The notes under the pieces: generated by a model | Told to the model about the DNA's origin: nothing | Seen by the model: the letters and a program-made list of their open reading frames with translations, nothing else | The model's database searches: none | Shown: one piece after another, positions 45,197 to 55,928 of the stretch | Position numbering within the stretch: position 1 is the first letter of the stretch | How the letters are laid out: the number at the start of each line of letters is the position of its first letter | Program-made: the position numbers and the translations under genes | Assembly (NCBI RefSeq): GCF_040939305.1 | Contig: NZ_CP162511.1 | Span: 4,030,001 to 4,094,000, forward strand | DNA length: 64,000 nucleotides | From: Herbiconiux sp. A18JL235 | GTDB taxonomy: Bacteria; Actinomycetota; Actinomycetes; Actinomycetales; Microbacteriaceae | Direction of reading: 5' to 3'

Positions 45197-48100
45197 ATGC
45201 GCATCAAAGCCAGCCTCGTCCGCCCCGGCGGCAGCACCAGCAAGCTCCAGATCACCGCCGACGCCACAGCCAGCGTCGGCGACATCGCCCGCGCCATCCA
45301 CGCAGCCGACCCCCAGCGCCCGGGCGCCGCGAGCGGCGGGCAGACCCAGCCCGCTCCGCCCCCTCCCGCCGGCCTCACGCTGAAGATCGCCGACTTCGGG
45401 GGCGACCAGCGCGTCATCGACCCCGCCTCGAACCTCCTCGACGCGGGTGTGCGCTCGGGCGCGACCCTCGAGCTCACCACCTTCAGCGACGGCTTCGCCG
45501 CCCCGGGCCGCGGTGGCCCGGCCGCGGCGACCCTCCGGGTGCTGAGCGGTCCGGATGCGGGGGCCGAGTTCCCGCTCCCCTTCGGCTCCAGCTACATCGG
45601 GCGTGAGCGCGGCATCGACGTGCGCCTCAGCGACGGCCTGGTCTCGAAGCGCCACGCCCGGGTGAACATCGGCGAGCAGGTCGAGATCATCGACTTGAGG
45701 TCGGCGAACGGCCTGCTCATGGGCGGCGAGCAGATCTCGCGCACCACGCTCTCCTCCGCCGATGTCGTCGTGCTCGGCGACACCGCCATCAGCGTCGTGC
45801 CGTTGCAGCGCCTCGGCGGTGCAGCAGCACCGTCGACCCCGGTCATCGAGTTCAACCGCTCCCCCCGCGTCGTCGCCCGCTACCCCGGCGACGAGTACCC
45901 CGCGCCCACCCCGCCGAAGCAGCCGCAAGCCATCCGCTTCCCGGTCGTCGCCCTCATCGCGCCGCTGCTCATGGGCCCCATCCTCTTCCTCGCCACGGGC
46001 TCTCCGCTCAGCCTCATCTTCATCGCGCTGAGCCCGCTCATCATGATCGGCACCTGGGCCGATCACAAGCTGCAGACCAGGCGGCAGCTCCGCGACGCGA
46101 TCACGCAGTTCAACGCCTCGCTCGACGCCTTCGTCGCCGCCATGCACGAGCGGCAGCGGGTGCAGCGCGCCGTGCGCGTCACCGAGGCGCCCGCGGTGGC
46201 GGCGACGATCGACGCCGTGGAGCGCCTCGGCCCACTGATGTGGACCCACCGGCCCGAGCATCCGGCCTTCCTCACCGCGCGCCTGGGCATCGGAACGGCG
46301 TTCAGCCGCGACCGCGTGTCGACCCCGAACGAGAACGATGCGCTGCCCGAGTACTACGCGCAGGTGCTCGAGACGGCCGAGCGGTTCAGCCGCATCGACG
46401 GCGTGCCGATCGTGGTGGAGCTTCGGCGCTCCGGCGCGCTCGGTGTGGCCGGGCCGGCCGCCGAACGCGCCGGGGTCGCCCGCGCCCTCGTGACACAGCT
46501 CATCGCGCTGCACTCCCCCTCCGAGCTCGTCGTCACCGGTCTCGCCTCCCCCTCCTCACGGGGCACCTGGGAGTGGCTCGAATGGCTGCCCCACACCAGC
46601 TCGCCGCACAGCCCGCTCGCGGGCGACCACCTTGCCGACAACCCGGGCAGCGGCGCCGCCCTGCTCTCCCGCATCGAGGAGCTCATCGACGAGCGCACCG
46701 CGGGCGCGCCCCGCCCGCGCGGGCCGATGGAGCCCCAGGGCCCGGCCGGCAGCTCGAGCGACGGCGACCGCGAGGAGCTTCCGCGCCCCATCACCCCCGC
46801 CGTGCTGCTCGTCATCGAGAACGACGCCCCCGCCGACCGCGGCCGCCTCACCCGCATCGTCGAGCGGGGAGCGGATGCGAACGTGCACGTCATCTGGACG
46901 GCACCCTCCATCGGCGACCTGCCCGCCGCCTGCCGCAGCTTCGTGAGCCTCGACGGCGGCACCACCGCCCAGGCGGCCACCGCGGGGCAGGTGCGGCTCG
47001 GCGAGCACACCTTCCCGCTCGACGCCGAGACGGTCGACGCCGACACCGCCACCCGGCTCGCCAGGCGTCTCTCACCGGTGGTCGACGTGGGCGCGCCGAT
47101 CGACGACGACTCCGACCTGCCGCGCTCGGTCTCCTACCTCTCCCTCGTCGGCACGGAGCTCGCCGAGGTGCCGGAGGCCGTCATCGACCGCTGGCGCGAG
47201 AGCAACTCGATCGCCGTGCGCGACGGCTCTCCGCCCGTGCGGCGCAAGAAGGAGGGGTCGCTCCGCGCTCTGGTCGGGCACTCGGGAACGGAGCCGTTCC
47301 ACCTCGACATCCGGAGCCAGGGCCCGCACGCGCTCGTCGGCGGAACGACCGGTGCCGGAAAATCGGAGTTCCTCCAGTCGTGGGTGCTCGGCATGGCGGC
47401 GGCGCACAGCCCCGACCGTGCCACCTTCCTCTTCGTCGACTACAAGGGCGGTGCGGCCTTCGCCGACTGCGTCGGCCTCCCGCACACCGTCGGCCTCGTC
47501 ACCGACCTCTCACCGCACCTCGTGCGTCGCGCGCTCACCAGCCTCCGCGCCGAGCTGCGCTTCCGCGAGCACCTGCTCAACCGGAAGAAGGCCAAAGACC
47601 TCGTCTCGCTCGAGAAGACCGGCGACCCCGACACCCCGCCGAGCCTGCTCATCGTCGTCGACGAGTTCGCGGCGCTCGTGCAGGAGGTGCCGGAGTTCGT
47701 CGACGGCGTCGTCGACGTCGCCCAGCGCGGCCGCTCGCTCGGCCTCCACCTCATCCTCGCCACGCAGCGCCCCGCCGGTGTCATCAAAGACAACCTCAGG
47801 GCCAACACCAATCTGCGCATCGCGCTCCGGATGGCCGACGCCGACGATTCCAGCGACATCCTGGGCGATCCGATGGCCGCCTACTTCGACCAGAGCATCC
47901 CGGGCCGCGGCGCCGCGAAGACCGGGCCGGGCCGCATCGCCGCGTTCCAGACGGGCTACGCCGGCGGCTGGACCACGAACGAGATCCCCCGCCCCCGCAT
48001 CGACCTGGTCGAGATGGGCTTCGGCTCGGGCTCCACCTGGGACATCCCGCAGGAGGAGGCGCCCGTGCTCGCCGACCCCGGCCCGAACGACATCGCACGG

Positions 48101-49699
48101 CTGGTGTCGAGCATCCGCACCGCCGCGAAGATGGCCGAGATCCCCGCACCGCGGAAACCCTGGCTCGACGAGCTCGCCGCCGTGTACGACTTCTCACTGC
48201 TGCCGAACCCGCGCACCGACGAGCGCCTGCTGCTCGGCGTCATCGACGACCCGGCGAACCAGAGCCAGCCGACGGTGTTCTACGAACCCGACCGCGACGG
48301 CAACATGGCCGTCTACGGCACCGGTGGTTCGGGCAAGAGCGCCACGCTCCGCATGATCGCGGTCGCGGCAGCGGTCACCCCACGCGGCGGCCCGGTGCAC
48401 GTCTACGGCCTCGACTTCGGGTCGAGCGGCCTCAGCATGCTCGAGCAGCTGCCTCACGTCGGCGCCATCATCTCGGGTGACGACGAGGAGCGGGTCATCC
48501 GCCTGCTCCGGATGCTGCGCGACCTCGTCGACGACAGGTCGCTGCGGTACTCGGCCGTGAACGCCGGCAGCATCGGCGAGTACCGGCGCATCGCGGGTGC
48601 GCCCGCGGAGCCGCGCATCCTGGTGCTCGTCGACGGCATCGGGGCGTTCCGCGACCAGTACGAGTTCGGCGGGCACTCCGCCTGGTTCACCACCTTCTCG
48701 CAGATCGCCACCGACGGGCGCCAGGTGGGCGTGCACATCGTCATCGCCGGCGACCGGCCCAACTCGGTGCCGGCCTCGCTCGGCTCGACCGTGCAGAAGC
48801 GGCTCGTGCTGCGCCTGGCGAACGACGACGACTACTCGCTTCTCGGCGCACCTAAAGACACACTGAGCGCCGCGTCGCCTCCCGGCCGGGGGGTGCTCGA
48901 AGGCGACGAGGTGCAGCTCGCGGTGCTCGGCGGCGACTCCAACGTCGCCGTGCAGTCGCGCGAGATCGCGAAGCTCGCCGAGGCGATGGCTCGTCAGGGC
49001 GTGGCGCCCGCGCGGCCCGTGCTCACGCTCGGCGACGCCATCCCGCTCAGCACGCTGCCGGCCACCACCGTCGGCGGCAAGCCCGTGCTGGGCGTGCGCG
49101 ACGACACACTCGAGCCGTTCGGCTTCGAGCCGCGCGGAGCGCTGCTCGTCGCCGGATCGGCCGGCAGCGGGCGCTCGACGGCCCTGGCAGCCATGGCGAC
49201 GGCTCTGCGGCGGGCCGACCCGAGCATCCGTCTGGTGCACCTGTCGCCGCGCAAGACGAACCTCACGACCCTGCCGCTGTGGTCGCTGTCGTTGAACGAC
49301 CCGGCCCAGATCGCCGCCTTCGCGGACGACATGATCGGGCAGCTCGACGCCGAGACGCTGCGGCCGACGCAGTTCGCGGTCTTCGTCGAGAACGTCGGGG
49401 AGCTGAACGGCTCCCCCGCCGAGAACGACGTCGACCGCCTCGTGAAGCGGGCGCTGCGCGACGAGGTGTTGGTGGTGGGCGAGAGCGAGTCGTCGACCTG
49501 GTCGGCGGCGTGGACGCTCGCGGGGCCGTTCAAGAACTCGAAGCGCGGGCTGCTGCTGGTGCCGGGAGAGCTCGACGGGGACTCGCTGCTCGGCACCTCG
49601 CTCGGCCGCTTCAAGCGCGCCGATCTGCCGCCTGGCCGGGGGTTCTTCGTGCAGGGCGGCCGCGTCGTCAAGCTGCAGGTGGCGACGCGCGATGAGTGA
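45197..49699 (+). CDS. EssC/EccC-like type VII secretion ATPase (FtsK/SpoIIIE family)
   Basis: 1500 residues. Order: a ubiquitin-like beta-grasp region (1-95), an FHA domain (about 120-190: SYIGRERG, VSKRHARV), two membrane spans (about 246-290), then three FtsK-type ATPase domains. Domain 1 is intact: Walker A GTTGAGKSE (Lys 722) and Walker B LIVVDEFAAL (Asp 822, Glu 823). Domain 2 keeps Walker A GTGGSGKS (Lys 1047) but has VLVDGIG, losing the catalytic Glu. Domain 3 has GSAGSGRST (Arg 1326 for Lys) and FVEN. This matches EccC/EssC, where domain 1 powers export. The FHA lets phosphorylation feed into secretion. Confidence 0.92.
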   Translation: MRIKASLVRPGGSTSKLQITADATASVGDIARAIHAADPQRPGAASGGQTQPAPPPPAGLTLKIADFGGDQRVIDPASNLLDAGVRSGATLELTTFSDGFAAPGRGGPAAATLRVLSGPDAGAEFPLPFGSSYIGRERGIDVRLSDGLVSKRHARVNIGEQVEIIDLRSANGLLMGGEQISRTTLSSADVVVLGDTAISVVPLQRLGGAAAPSTPVIEFNRSPRVVARYPGDEYPAPTPPKQPQAIRFPVVALIAPLLMGPILFLATGSPLSLIFIALSPLIMIGTWADHKLQTRRQLRDAITQFNASLDAFVAAMHERQRVQRAVRVTEAPAVAATIDAVERLGPLMWTHRPEHPAFLTARLGIGTAFSRDRVSTPNENDALPEYYAQVLETAERFSRIDGVPIVVELRRSGALGVAGPAAERAGVARALVTQLIALHSPSELVVTGLASPSSRGTWEWLEWLPHTSSPHSPLAGDHLADNPGSGAALLSRIEELIDERTAGAPRPRGPMEPQGPAGSSSDGDREELPRPITPAVLLVIENDAPADRGRLTRIVERGADANVHVIWTAPSIGDLPAACRSFVSLDGGTTAQAATAGQVRLGEHTFPLDAETVDADTATRLARRLSPVVDVGAPIDDDSDLPRSVSYLSLVGTELAEVPEAVIDRWRESNSIAVRDGSPPVRRKKEGSLRALVGHSGTEPFHLDIRSQGPHALVGGTTGAGKSEFLQSWVLGMAAAHSPDRATFLFVDYKGGAAFADCVGLPHTVGLVTDLSPHLVRRALTSLRAELRFREHLLNRKKAKDLVSLEKTGDPDTPPSLLIVVDEFAALVQEVPEFVDGVVDVAQRGRSLGLHLILATQRPAGVIKDNLRANTNLRIALRMADADDSSDILGDPMAAYFDQSIPGRGAAKTGPGRIAAFQTGYAGGWTTNEIPRPRIDLVEMGFGSGSTWDIPQEEAPVLADPGPNDIARLVSSIRTAAKMAEIPAPRKPWLDELAAVYDFSLLPNPRTDERLLLGVIDDPANQSQPTVFYEPDRDGNMAVYGTGGSGKSATLRMIAVAAAVTPRGGPVHVYGLDFGSSGLSMLEQLPHVGAIISGDDEERVIRLLRMLRDLVDDRSLRYSAVNAGSIGEYRRIAGAPAEPRILVLVDGIGAFRDQYEFGGHSAWFTTFSQIATDGRQVGVHIVIAGDRPNSVPASLGSTVQKRLVLRLANDDDYSLLGAPKDTLSAASPPGRGVLEGDEVQLAVLGGDSNVAVQSREIAKLAEAMARQGVAPARPVLTLGDAIPLSTLPATTVGGKPVLGVRDDTLEPFGFEPRGALLVAGSAGSGRSTALAAMATALRRADPSIRLVHLSPRKTNLTTLPLWSLSLNDPAQIAAFADDMIGQLDAETLRPTQFAVFVENVGELNGSPAENDVDRLVKRALRDEVLVVGESESSTWSAAWTLAGPFKNSKRGLLLVPGELDGDSLLGTSLGRFKRADLPPGRGFFVQGGRVVKLQVATRDE

Positions 49700-49742
49700 C
49701 GGGCGAGTCCTGCACAGGCGCTCGCGCGCCGTCGATCACCTC

Positions 49743-49760
49743 ATGGGGACTTCTCCCCAT
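49743..49760. promoter_or_regulatory. Shared palindrome upstream of the WXG100 gene, site 2
   Basis: ATGGGGA-CTTC-TCCCCAT, identical to 27315-27332. It lies 102 bp before the WXG100 start codon and 43 bp after the secretion ATPase stop. A second perfect inverted repeat, GTGAGG-TGAT-CCTCAC, follows at 49796-49811, probably in the leader. Confidence 0.65.
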
Positions 49761-49862
49761 CGCCGAAATCGACAACCGTCCGTAGTGTCTTTCTCGTGAG
49801 GTGATCCTCACAGGAAGTAGCGGAACCGGATCGTCCGGGCCGCGGAGAGTAAGGAGAGAACA

Positions 49863-50129
49863 ATGGCCGTTTGGGGTCTTGATGTCGAGCAGGTCCGGTC
49901 GCTCAGCAAGCAGCTGAACACGCAGTCGCAGCAGGTGCAGCAGATCCTCACCACGCTCACCAGCGCCCTGCAGAGCGTGCAGTGGACGGGCCCCGACGCG
50001 GAGAACTTCCGCAACGAGTGGAACTCCACCCACACCGCTGCGCTGAAGCAGGTCATCGCCGCTCTCGAAGACGCGTCGAACAAGGCGGCGAAGAACGCCT
50101 CCGACCAGGAGGCCACCTCCAACGCCTAG
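49863..50129 (+). CDS. WXG100-family type VII secretion substrate (ESAT-6-like)
   Basis: 88 residues, the normal WXG100 size, starting after an AAGGAG site at ideal spacing. The two helices are predicted around the central turn VQWTGPDAENFRNEW, which carries the W-x-G motif. Gln/Ser/Ala-rich helices fit the amphipathic hairpin of EsxA/EsxB. I do not see a C-terminal YxxxD/E export motif, as in many non-mycobacterial members. Followed by a strong intrinsic terminator, so it is probably made in excess over the genes downstream. Confidence 0.92.
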   Translation: MAVWGLDVEQVRSLSKQLNTQSQQVQQILTTLTSALQSVQWTGPDAENFRNEWNSTHTAALKQVIAALEDASNKAAKNASDQEATSNA

Positions 50130-50136
50130 TGCGTCT

Positions 50137-50165
50137 CCGGCGGGAGCCCTGGTGGCTCCCGCCGG
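50137..50165 (+). terminator. Intrinsic terminator after the WXG100 gene
   Basis: Perfect 12-bp stem CCGGCGGGAGCC / GGCTCCCGCCGG with loop CTGGT, followed by the pyrimidine run TCTTCTCTGT. Partial read-through would serve the downstream WXG100-fusion gene 36 bp further on. Confidence 0.85.
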
Positions 50166-50201
50166 TCTTCTCTGTCCGACCCGCACGCTTGAGAGGGTGT
50201 C

Positions 50202-51257
50202 ATGGCTGGTGGTTTCTATGGAGCCGATGTCGACGAGCTCCGCCGGCTCGCGAAGCAGTTCGATACGGCTGCCGAACGACTCGGCACGATCGACTCGACG
50301 CTCTCGTCGAGCGTCAACCAGGCGCAGGCCTGGCAGGGGCCGGATGCGACGAGCTTCCGCTCCGACTGGAACGCGACCCACTCGGCGCAGCTGAAGGCCG
50401 CAGCGCAGGCGCTGCGCACCGGCAGCGCCGATCTGGTGAAGAACGCCGAGGAGCAGAACACCGCGTCGACCGACGGCGGCGCGTTCGGAGGCGGCGGGGG
50501 CGCCGGCGGCACGGGTGGTGGCAGCACCGGCAACGGCAGCTCGGGCAGCGGCTCGGGCGGCGGGGGCGGGGGCGGCCTCGGCGACTACGCCTGGGGCGAC
50601 ATCTCCGGCGGGCTCTACGGCGGGGTGGGCTTCGGCAACGCCGAGACGGTCTACGGGCCGAACGGCTCGGTCGAGCACACCGCCGAGACCGGCTGGCAAT
50701 GGGGCGCGGGGGGCGAGCTGAACGGCGGGTTCGAGGCCGGCCACATCTCGGGCGAGGGTTCGATCGACGGCTACATCGGCGTCGAGGGACTCGCTGACGC
50801 GGGAGCCGGCATCGACGAGAGCGGCAACGCCCACGCCTCGGCCTCGGCCGAGGGCCTGGTGGGCGCCGAGGTGAACGCCTCGGGCTCGCTCGACACCGGC
50901 ATGGCCAGTGTCGGCGCCGAGGGGCATGCCATGGCGGGCGCCGAGGTCGACGCCGAGGTCGGCGGAACGATCGGCCCGAACGGCGTCGGTGTGAACGCGG
51001 GTATCGACGGCTTCGCCGGTGCCCGCGCAGGCGGCGACGTCGACCTCTCGGTCGGCGGCGTCGGGGTCGGCGTCGGCGGCGAGGTCTGGGCCGGTGTCGG
51101 CGCCAAGGCCGAGGCCGACGTGCAGCTCACCTACGACGAGGTCAGTTTCTCCCTCGACGCGGGAGCAGCCCTCGGTGTCGGCGGCAGCGTCTCGATGGAC
51201 TTCTCGTTCAGCCCGCGCCAGTTCGTCGAAGGTCTCGAGCAGGTCTGGCCCTGGTGA
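50202..51257 (+). CDS. WXG100 protein with long Gly/Ala-rich C-terminal extension
   Basis: 351 residues. Residues 1-95 are a WXG100 hairpin (AQAWQGPDATSFRSDWNATH with W-x-G). A Gly/Ser linker (about 97-130) leads to a 200-residue region of repeated Gly/Ala/Val/Asp beta-like sequence (GAEVNASGSLDTGMASVGAE, VGGVGVGVGGEVWAG), ending SFSPRQFVEGLEQVWPW. No enzyme motif is visible. The layout resembles type VII effectors with a WXG head and a variable tail, but the tail looks structural or membrane-active rather than like a nuclease. It likely pairs with the small WXG100 protein and is exported by the ATPase upstream. Confidence 0.85.
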   Translation: MAGGFYGADVDELRRLAKQFDTAAERLGTIDSTLSSSVNQAQAWQGPDATSFRSDWNATHSAQLKAAAQALRTGSADLVKNAEEQNTASTDGGAFGGGGGAGGTGGGSTGNGSSGSGSGGGGGGGLGDYAWGDISGGLYGGVGFGNAETVYGPNGSVEHTAETGWQWGAGGELNGGFEAGHISGEGSIDGYIGVEGLADAGAGIDESGNAHASASAEGLVGAEVNASGSLDTGMASVGAEGHAMAGAEVDAEVGGTIGPNGVGVNAGIDGFAGARAGGDVDLSVGGVGVGVGGEVWAGVGAKAEADVQLTYDEVSFSLDAGAALGVGGSVSMDFSFSPRQFVEGLEQVWPW

Positions 51258-51337
51258 TGTACCTCCTCGCCGGCCCCCTGCGAATCCCCACCGATTCCTC
51301 GTCAGCTTCGTCAGCATCCTGTTAGAAAGGCCACATC

Positions 51338-51829
51338 ATGACGCACACGCTTTCCTTCCCGAGCGAGGCCGCGCCCGCTTTCGCCCCCATCGAACTGCAG
51401 CTTCCCGACGACTGGAAGGCCCTCTCCGTCTCCGGCGCCGTGCTCGCTGCCGGCAAGACGGTCGAGCAGGGTCAGTTCCGGCCGAACGTCGTGGTCGCCG
51501 TATCCCGCTTCGGGGCGGGCTACTCGCTCGAGACCGCCATCGAGGCGGTCGTGCGCCGCGTCGAGGAGATCGACGGTGTCGCAGAGCTCGGCCGCGAGCA
51601 GACCAAGGTGCTCGGTCGCCCGGGCTTCCGCATCGAGTTCAGCTACCCCGACCCGCGCGTCGGCGTGCTCATGCAGGCGGTGCGCATCGCCATCGTCGAC
51701 CACGGCTCCGCCGCCGACCTGGTGCAGATCACCGCCACCACGACGGGCGCTCAGGCGCAGGAGCTGTGGGGCGAGGTGCGCGCCATCCAAGACAGCGCCG
51801 CCACCACCGACACCGTCGCGACGGCCTGA
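51338..51829 (+). CDS. LpqN/DUF1795-like small protein
   Basis: 163 residues, no signal peptide or membrane span. The order of motifs resembles the LpqN/DcrB-like fold: FAPIELQLPDDWKAL, FRPNVVVAVSRFGAG, LGRPGFRIEFSYPDPRVGVL and ADLVQITATTTGAQAQ. It follows the WXG100 fusion after 80 bp. A cytoplasmic chaperone or immunity partner of the exported protein is a reasonable guess; similar small proteins travel with WXG genes in Actinobacteria. Function unproven. Confidence 0.65.
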   Translation: MTHTLSFPSEAAPAFAPIELQLPDDWKALSVSGAVLAAGKTVEQGQFRPNVVVAVSRFGAGYSLETAIEAVVRRVEEIDGVAELGREQTKVLGRPGFRIEFSYPDPRVGVLMQAVRIAIVDHGSAADLVQITATTTGAQAQELWGEVRAIQDSAATTDTVATA

Positions 51830-51843
51830 GCAGGGCCCGCGGT

Positions 51844-52338
51844 ATGGCGACGACGTTCCACGAGGCCCAGGCGAGCATCCTCGCACTCAACGACGACGAG
51901 CTGCCGTTCGTCTTCGAGCCGACGGATGCGGGGGTCGTCGGGCGCTGGAACTACGCGAACCAGAAGTGGGCAGCCGTGCTCGGTGCCCAGTCGATCGACG
52001 CCGACTACACCCTCTGGGTGCTGCTCGACGAGGCGAACGGCACCTTCTCGTTCGACGAACGGGAGACCGTCGAGCGAAGCGGACTGTCGGCCGGCGGCGA
52101 CGGCATCGGGCTGTCGTACGAGCGTTCCACTTTTCGCGGGCACAAGAAGTCGTACTCGTTCAACCTCGGTGCGGCCATCCTCGCCAAGGTCACCGACCGG
52201 CAGGGCGACCACGTCGGCCAGACGTACGGCTACACCTTCGACACCGACGAGATCAAGCAGCCCGTCATCGACACCCTCGAGGCCGCCGGCTGGGAACCCC
52301 GCCGCAAGGGCCTCTTCGGCAAACTCTTCGGCGCCTGA
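51844..52338 (+). CDS. Hypothetical protein, 164 residues
   Basis: Starts at ATG 51844, 14 bp after the preceding stop; a longer open frame upstream is a shadow. No signal peptide. It begins MATTFHEAQASILALNDDEL, with FVFEPTDAGVVGRWNYANQK and a Gly/Tyr-rich middle, and ends in the basic KGLFGKLFGA. I do not recognise the family. Position at the end of the WXG unit suggests a role with the secreted proteins, such as an accessory or immunity factor. Confidence 0.6.
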   Translation: MATTFHEAQASILALNDDELPFVFEPTDAGVVGRWNYANQKWAAVLGAQSIDADYTLWVLLDEANGTFSFDERETVERSGLSAGGDGIGLSYERSTFRGHKKSYSFNLGAAILAKVTDRQGDHVGQTYGYTFDTDEIKQPVIDTLEAAGWEPRRKGLFGKLFGA

Positions 52339-52390
52339 CCCCGGCCCACCGTCGTCAGACGGCACGCGGCGCCAGGGGGGTATTTGCGAG

Positions 52391-54382
<1,992 letters not shown>

Positions 54383-54500
54383 CCCCCCCCCCCCCGGCCG
54401 ATCCGCGCCCGCGCGCCCGCCCCACCGGCCGGCCCGCCCCCGCGCCCCCGCGCGGCAAACGCGACAGGCCCTACTCGACGACCCAGAGTGAGCGCGTGGC

Positions 54501-54533
54501 CGTGGGGGCGCGACCGCAGGCCGCGCCCCCACG
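54501..54533. terminator. Bidirectional terminator hairpin
   Basis: Perfect 12-bp arms CGTGGGGGCGCG and CGCGCCCCCACG with a 9-nt loop, in the 204-bp gap between the convergent efflux and monooxygenase genes. A run of 13 or more C lies at about 54383-54397, just after the efflux stop. Confidence 0.75.
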
Positions 54534-54586
54534 ACCGCACGCGAACATGTCGCCCGCGCCGCAGAAGCGGCGGCGCGGCAACAAAC

Positions 54587-55927
54587 TCAGAAGTCCCGCA
54601 AGTTCCCGCGCAGCCCGCCGCCACCGTACGACCGCCGGAGGATTCCGCGCCGCCGCAGCACGGGCACGAGTTCGTCGAGCATCCGGTGCACGGTCACGGG
54701 GTGGAGGTCGCCCGAGAAGATGAAGCCGTCGTTGTCGGCGTCGTCTCCGATCTCCTCGATGAAGTCGGCGATCTCGTCGGCGGTGCCCACGTAGCCCTCG
54801 CGGGAGGAGATGCGGCCGAGCTTGGCCTTGGCGGTGAGGAGGTCGCGGAGGGGCACGTCGTCGAAGCTCTCGAACCTGCCGAGCAGGCCCTTGATGGTGC
54901 CGCGCGAGACGTGGTCTCCGAAGATCGCAGGGTCGAGCGGCCGGTCGAGGTCGAGGCCGGTGAGGTCGGTCTCGAGGTCGCTCGACTGTCCGAGCGCGAT
55001 GGCCTGCAGCGTCTCGTCAGACGGGTGCTCGGAGGCGTCGACGAGGCGCTGCGCCTCTTCGGTGCTCGACACCACGATCGGCTTGAACACGAACAGGACG
55101 TCGATGTCGGCCGGCCCGCGGCCGGCAGCAGCGGCCGCTGCGAGCACCTTGGCCCGGTAGGCCCGCACGGTGTCGACGTCGAGCGAGGCCAGCGCGAGCT
55201 GCACCTGCGAGTTCGCGCCCGCGAACCCGAGCCCGCGCGGCGACCCGCCGGGCGACACCACGATCGGGTCGCCCGACAGCGCCTCCGAGCCGCCTCCCCC
55301 GAACGGCAGCGCGTTCAGCGGCCCGTCGAACGAGAAGTGCTCCCCGCGGTGCGAGAAGGCGTCGAGCTTCGACCCGTCGGCGAAGTGGCCGGTCGACGCA
55401 TCCGCCACCAGGCCCTCCGCACCCCAGCTCCCCCAGAGACGCTTGATCGCCCCGAGCCACTCCTCGGCCCGGTCGTACGCCCCGTCATGGTCGAGCGGGT
55501 CGACCCCGAAGTGCCGTGACGACCCCACATCCGTCACGACGTTGATGCCGAACCGGCTGTCGCTGAGGTGCTGCAGCGTCGCGAACTGCCGCGCCGCCTG
55601 ATAGGGCGAGTAGGCGAGCGGGTTCACCGTGGGCGCAATGCCGATGTGCTGGGTGACGTCGAACAGGTACGGCGCGAGCAGCAGCGGGTCGTGCTTCGGC
55701 CCGCCGTAGGCGCTGCGGATGCGCAGGTCGAGCGTCGACGCGTTGCCGAGCGAGAGCGCGTCTTCGATGATGACGAGGTCGAACCCGGCCTGCTCGAGCG
55801 TGCGCACCGACTGCTGGTAGAGCTCGGGGCCGGCCCAGCGGTAGTCCCAGTCGAGGTACGGATGCCCCCACCCGTGCGGCCCGAACCCTCGCGAGAGGAA
55901 CCAGCCGAAGTGCTGCGGCCGCGCCAC
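54587..55927 (-). CDS. LLM-class flavin-dependent monooxygenase (NtaA/SnaA/DszA type)
   Basis: 446 residues from GTG 55927, which has GAGGCGG upstream and lies one base after the preceding stop. Open frame continues upstream but only as a shadow. Family motifs: FGWFLSRGFGPHGWGHP at the start, WAGPELYQQSVRTLEQAGFD, the flavin region HIGIAPTVNPLAYSPYQAAR, and VVTDVGSSRHFGV. Relatives use FMNH2 from a partner reductase to oxidise organosulfur compounds or chelates. Coupling to an O-acetylhomoserine sulfhydrylase-like gene suggests sulfur scavenging. No flavin reductase gene is adjacent. Confidence 0.87.
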   Translation of the reverse strand: MARPQHFGWFLSRGFGPHGWGHPYLDWDYRWAGPELYQQSVRTLEQAGFDLVIIEDALSLGNASTLDLRIRSAYGGPKHDPLLLAPYLFDVTQHIGIAPTVNPLAYSPYQAARQFATLQHLSDSRFGINVVTDVGSSRHFGVDPLDHDGAYDRAEEWLGAIKRLWGSWGAEGLVADASTGHFADGSKLDAFSHRGEHFSFDGPLNALPFGGGGSEALSGDPIVVSPGGSPRGLGFAGANSQVQLALASLDVDTVRAYRAKVLAAAAAAGRGPADIDVLFVFKPIVVSSTEEAQRLVDASEHPSDETLQAIALGQSSDLETDLTGLDLDRPLDPAIFGDHVSRGTIKGLLGRFESFDDVPLRDLLTAKAKLGRISSREGYVGTADEIADFIEEIGDDADNDGFIFSGDLHPVTVHRMLDELVPVLRRRGILRRSYGGGGLRGNLRDF

Positions 55928-55928
55928 C

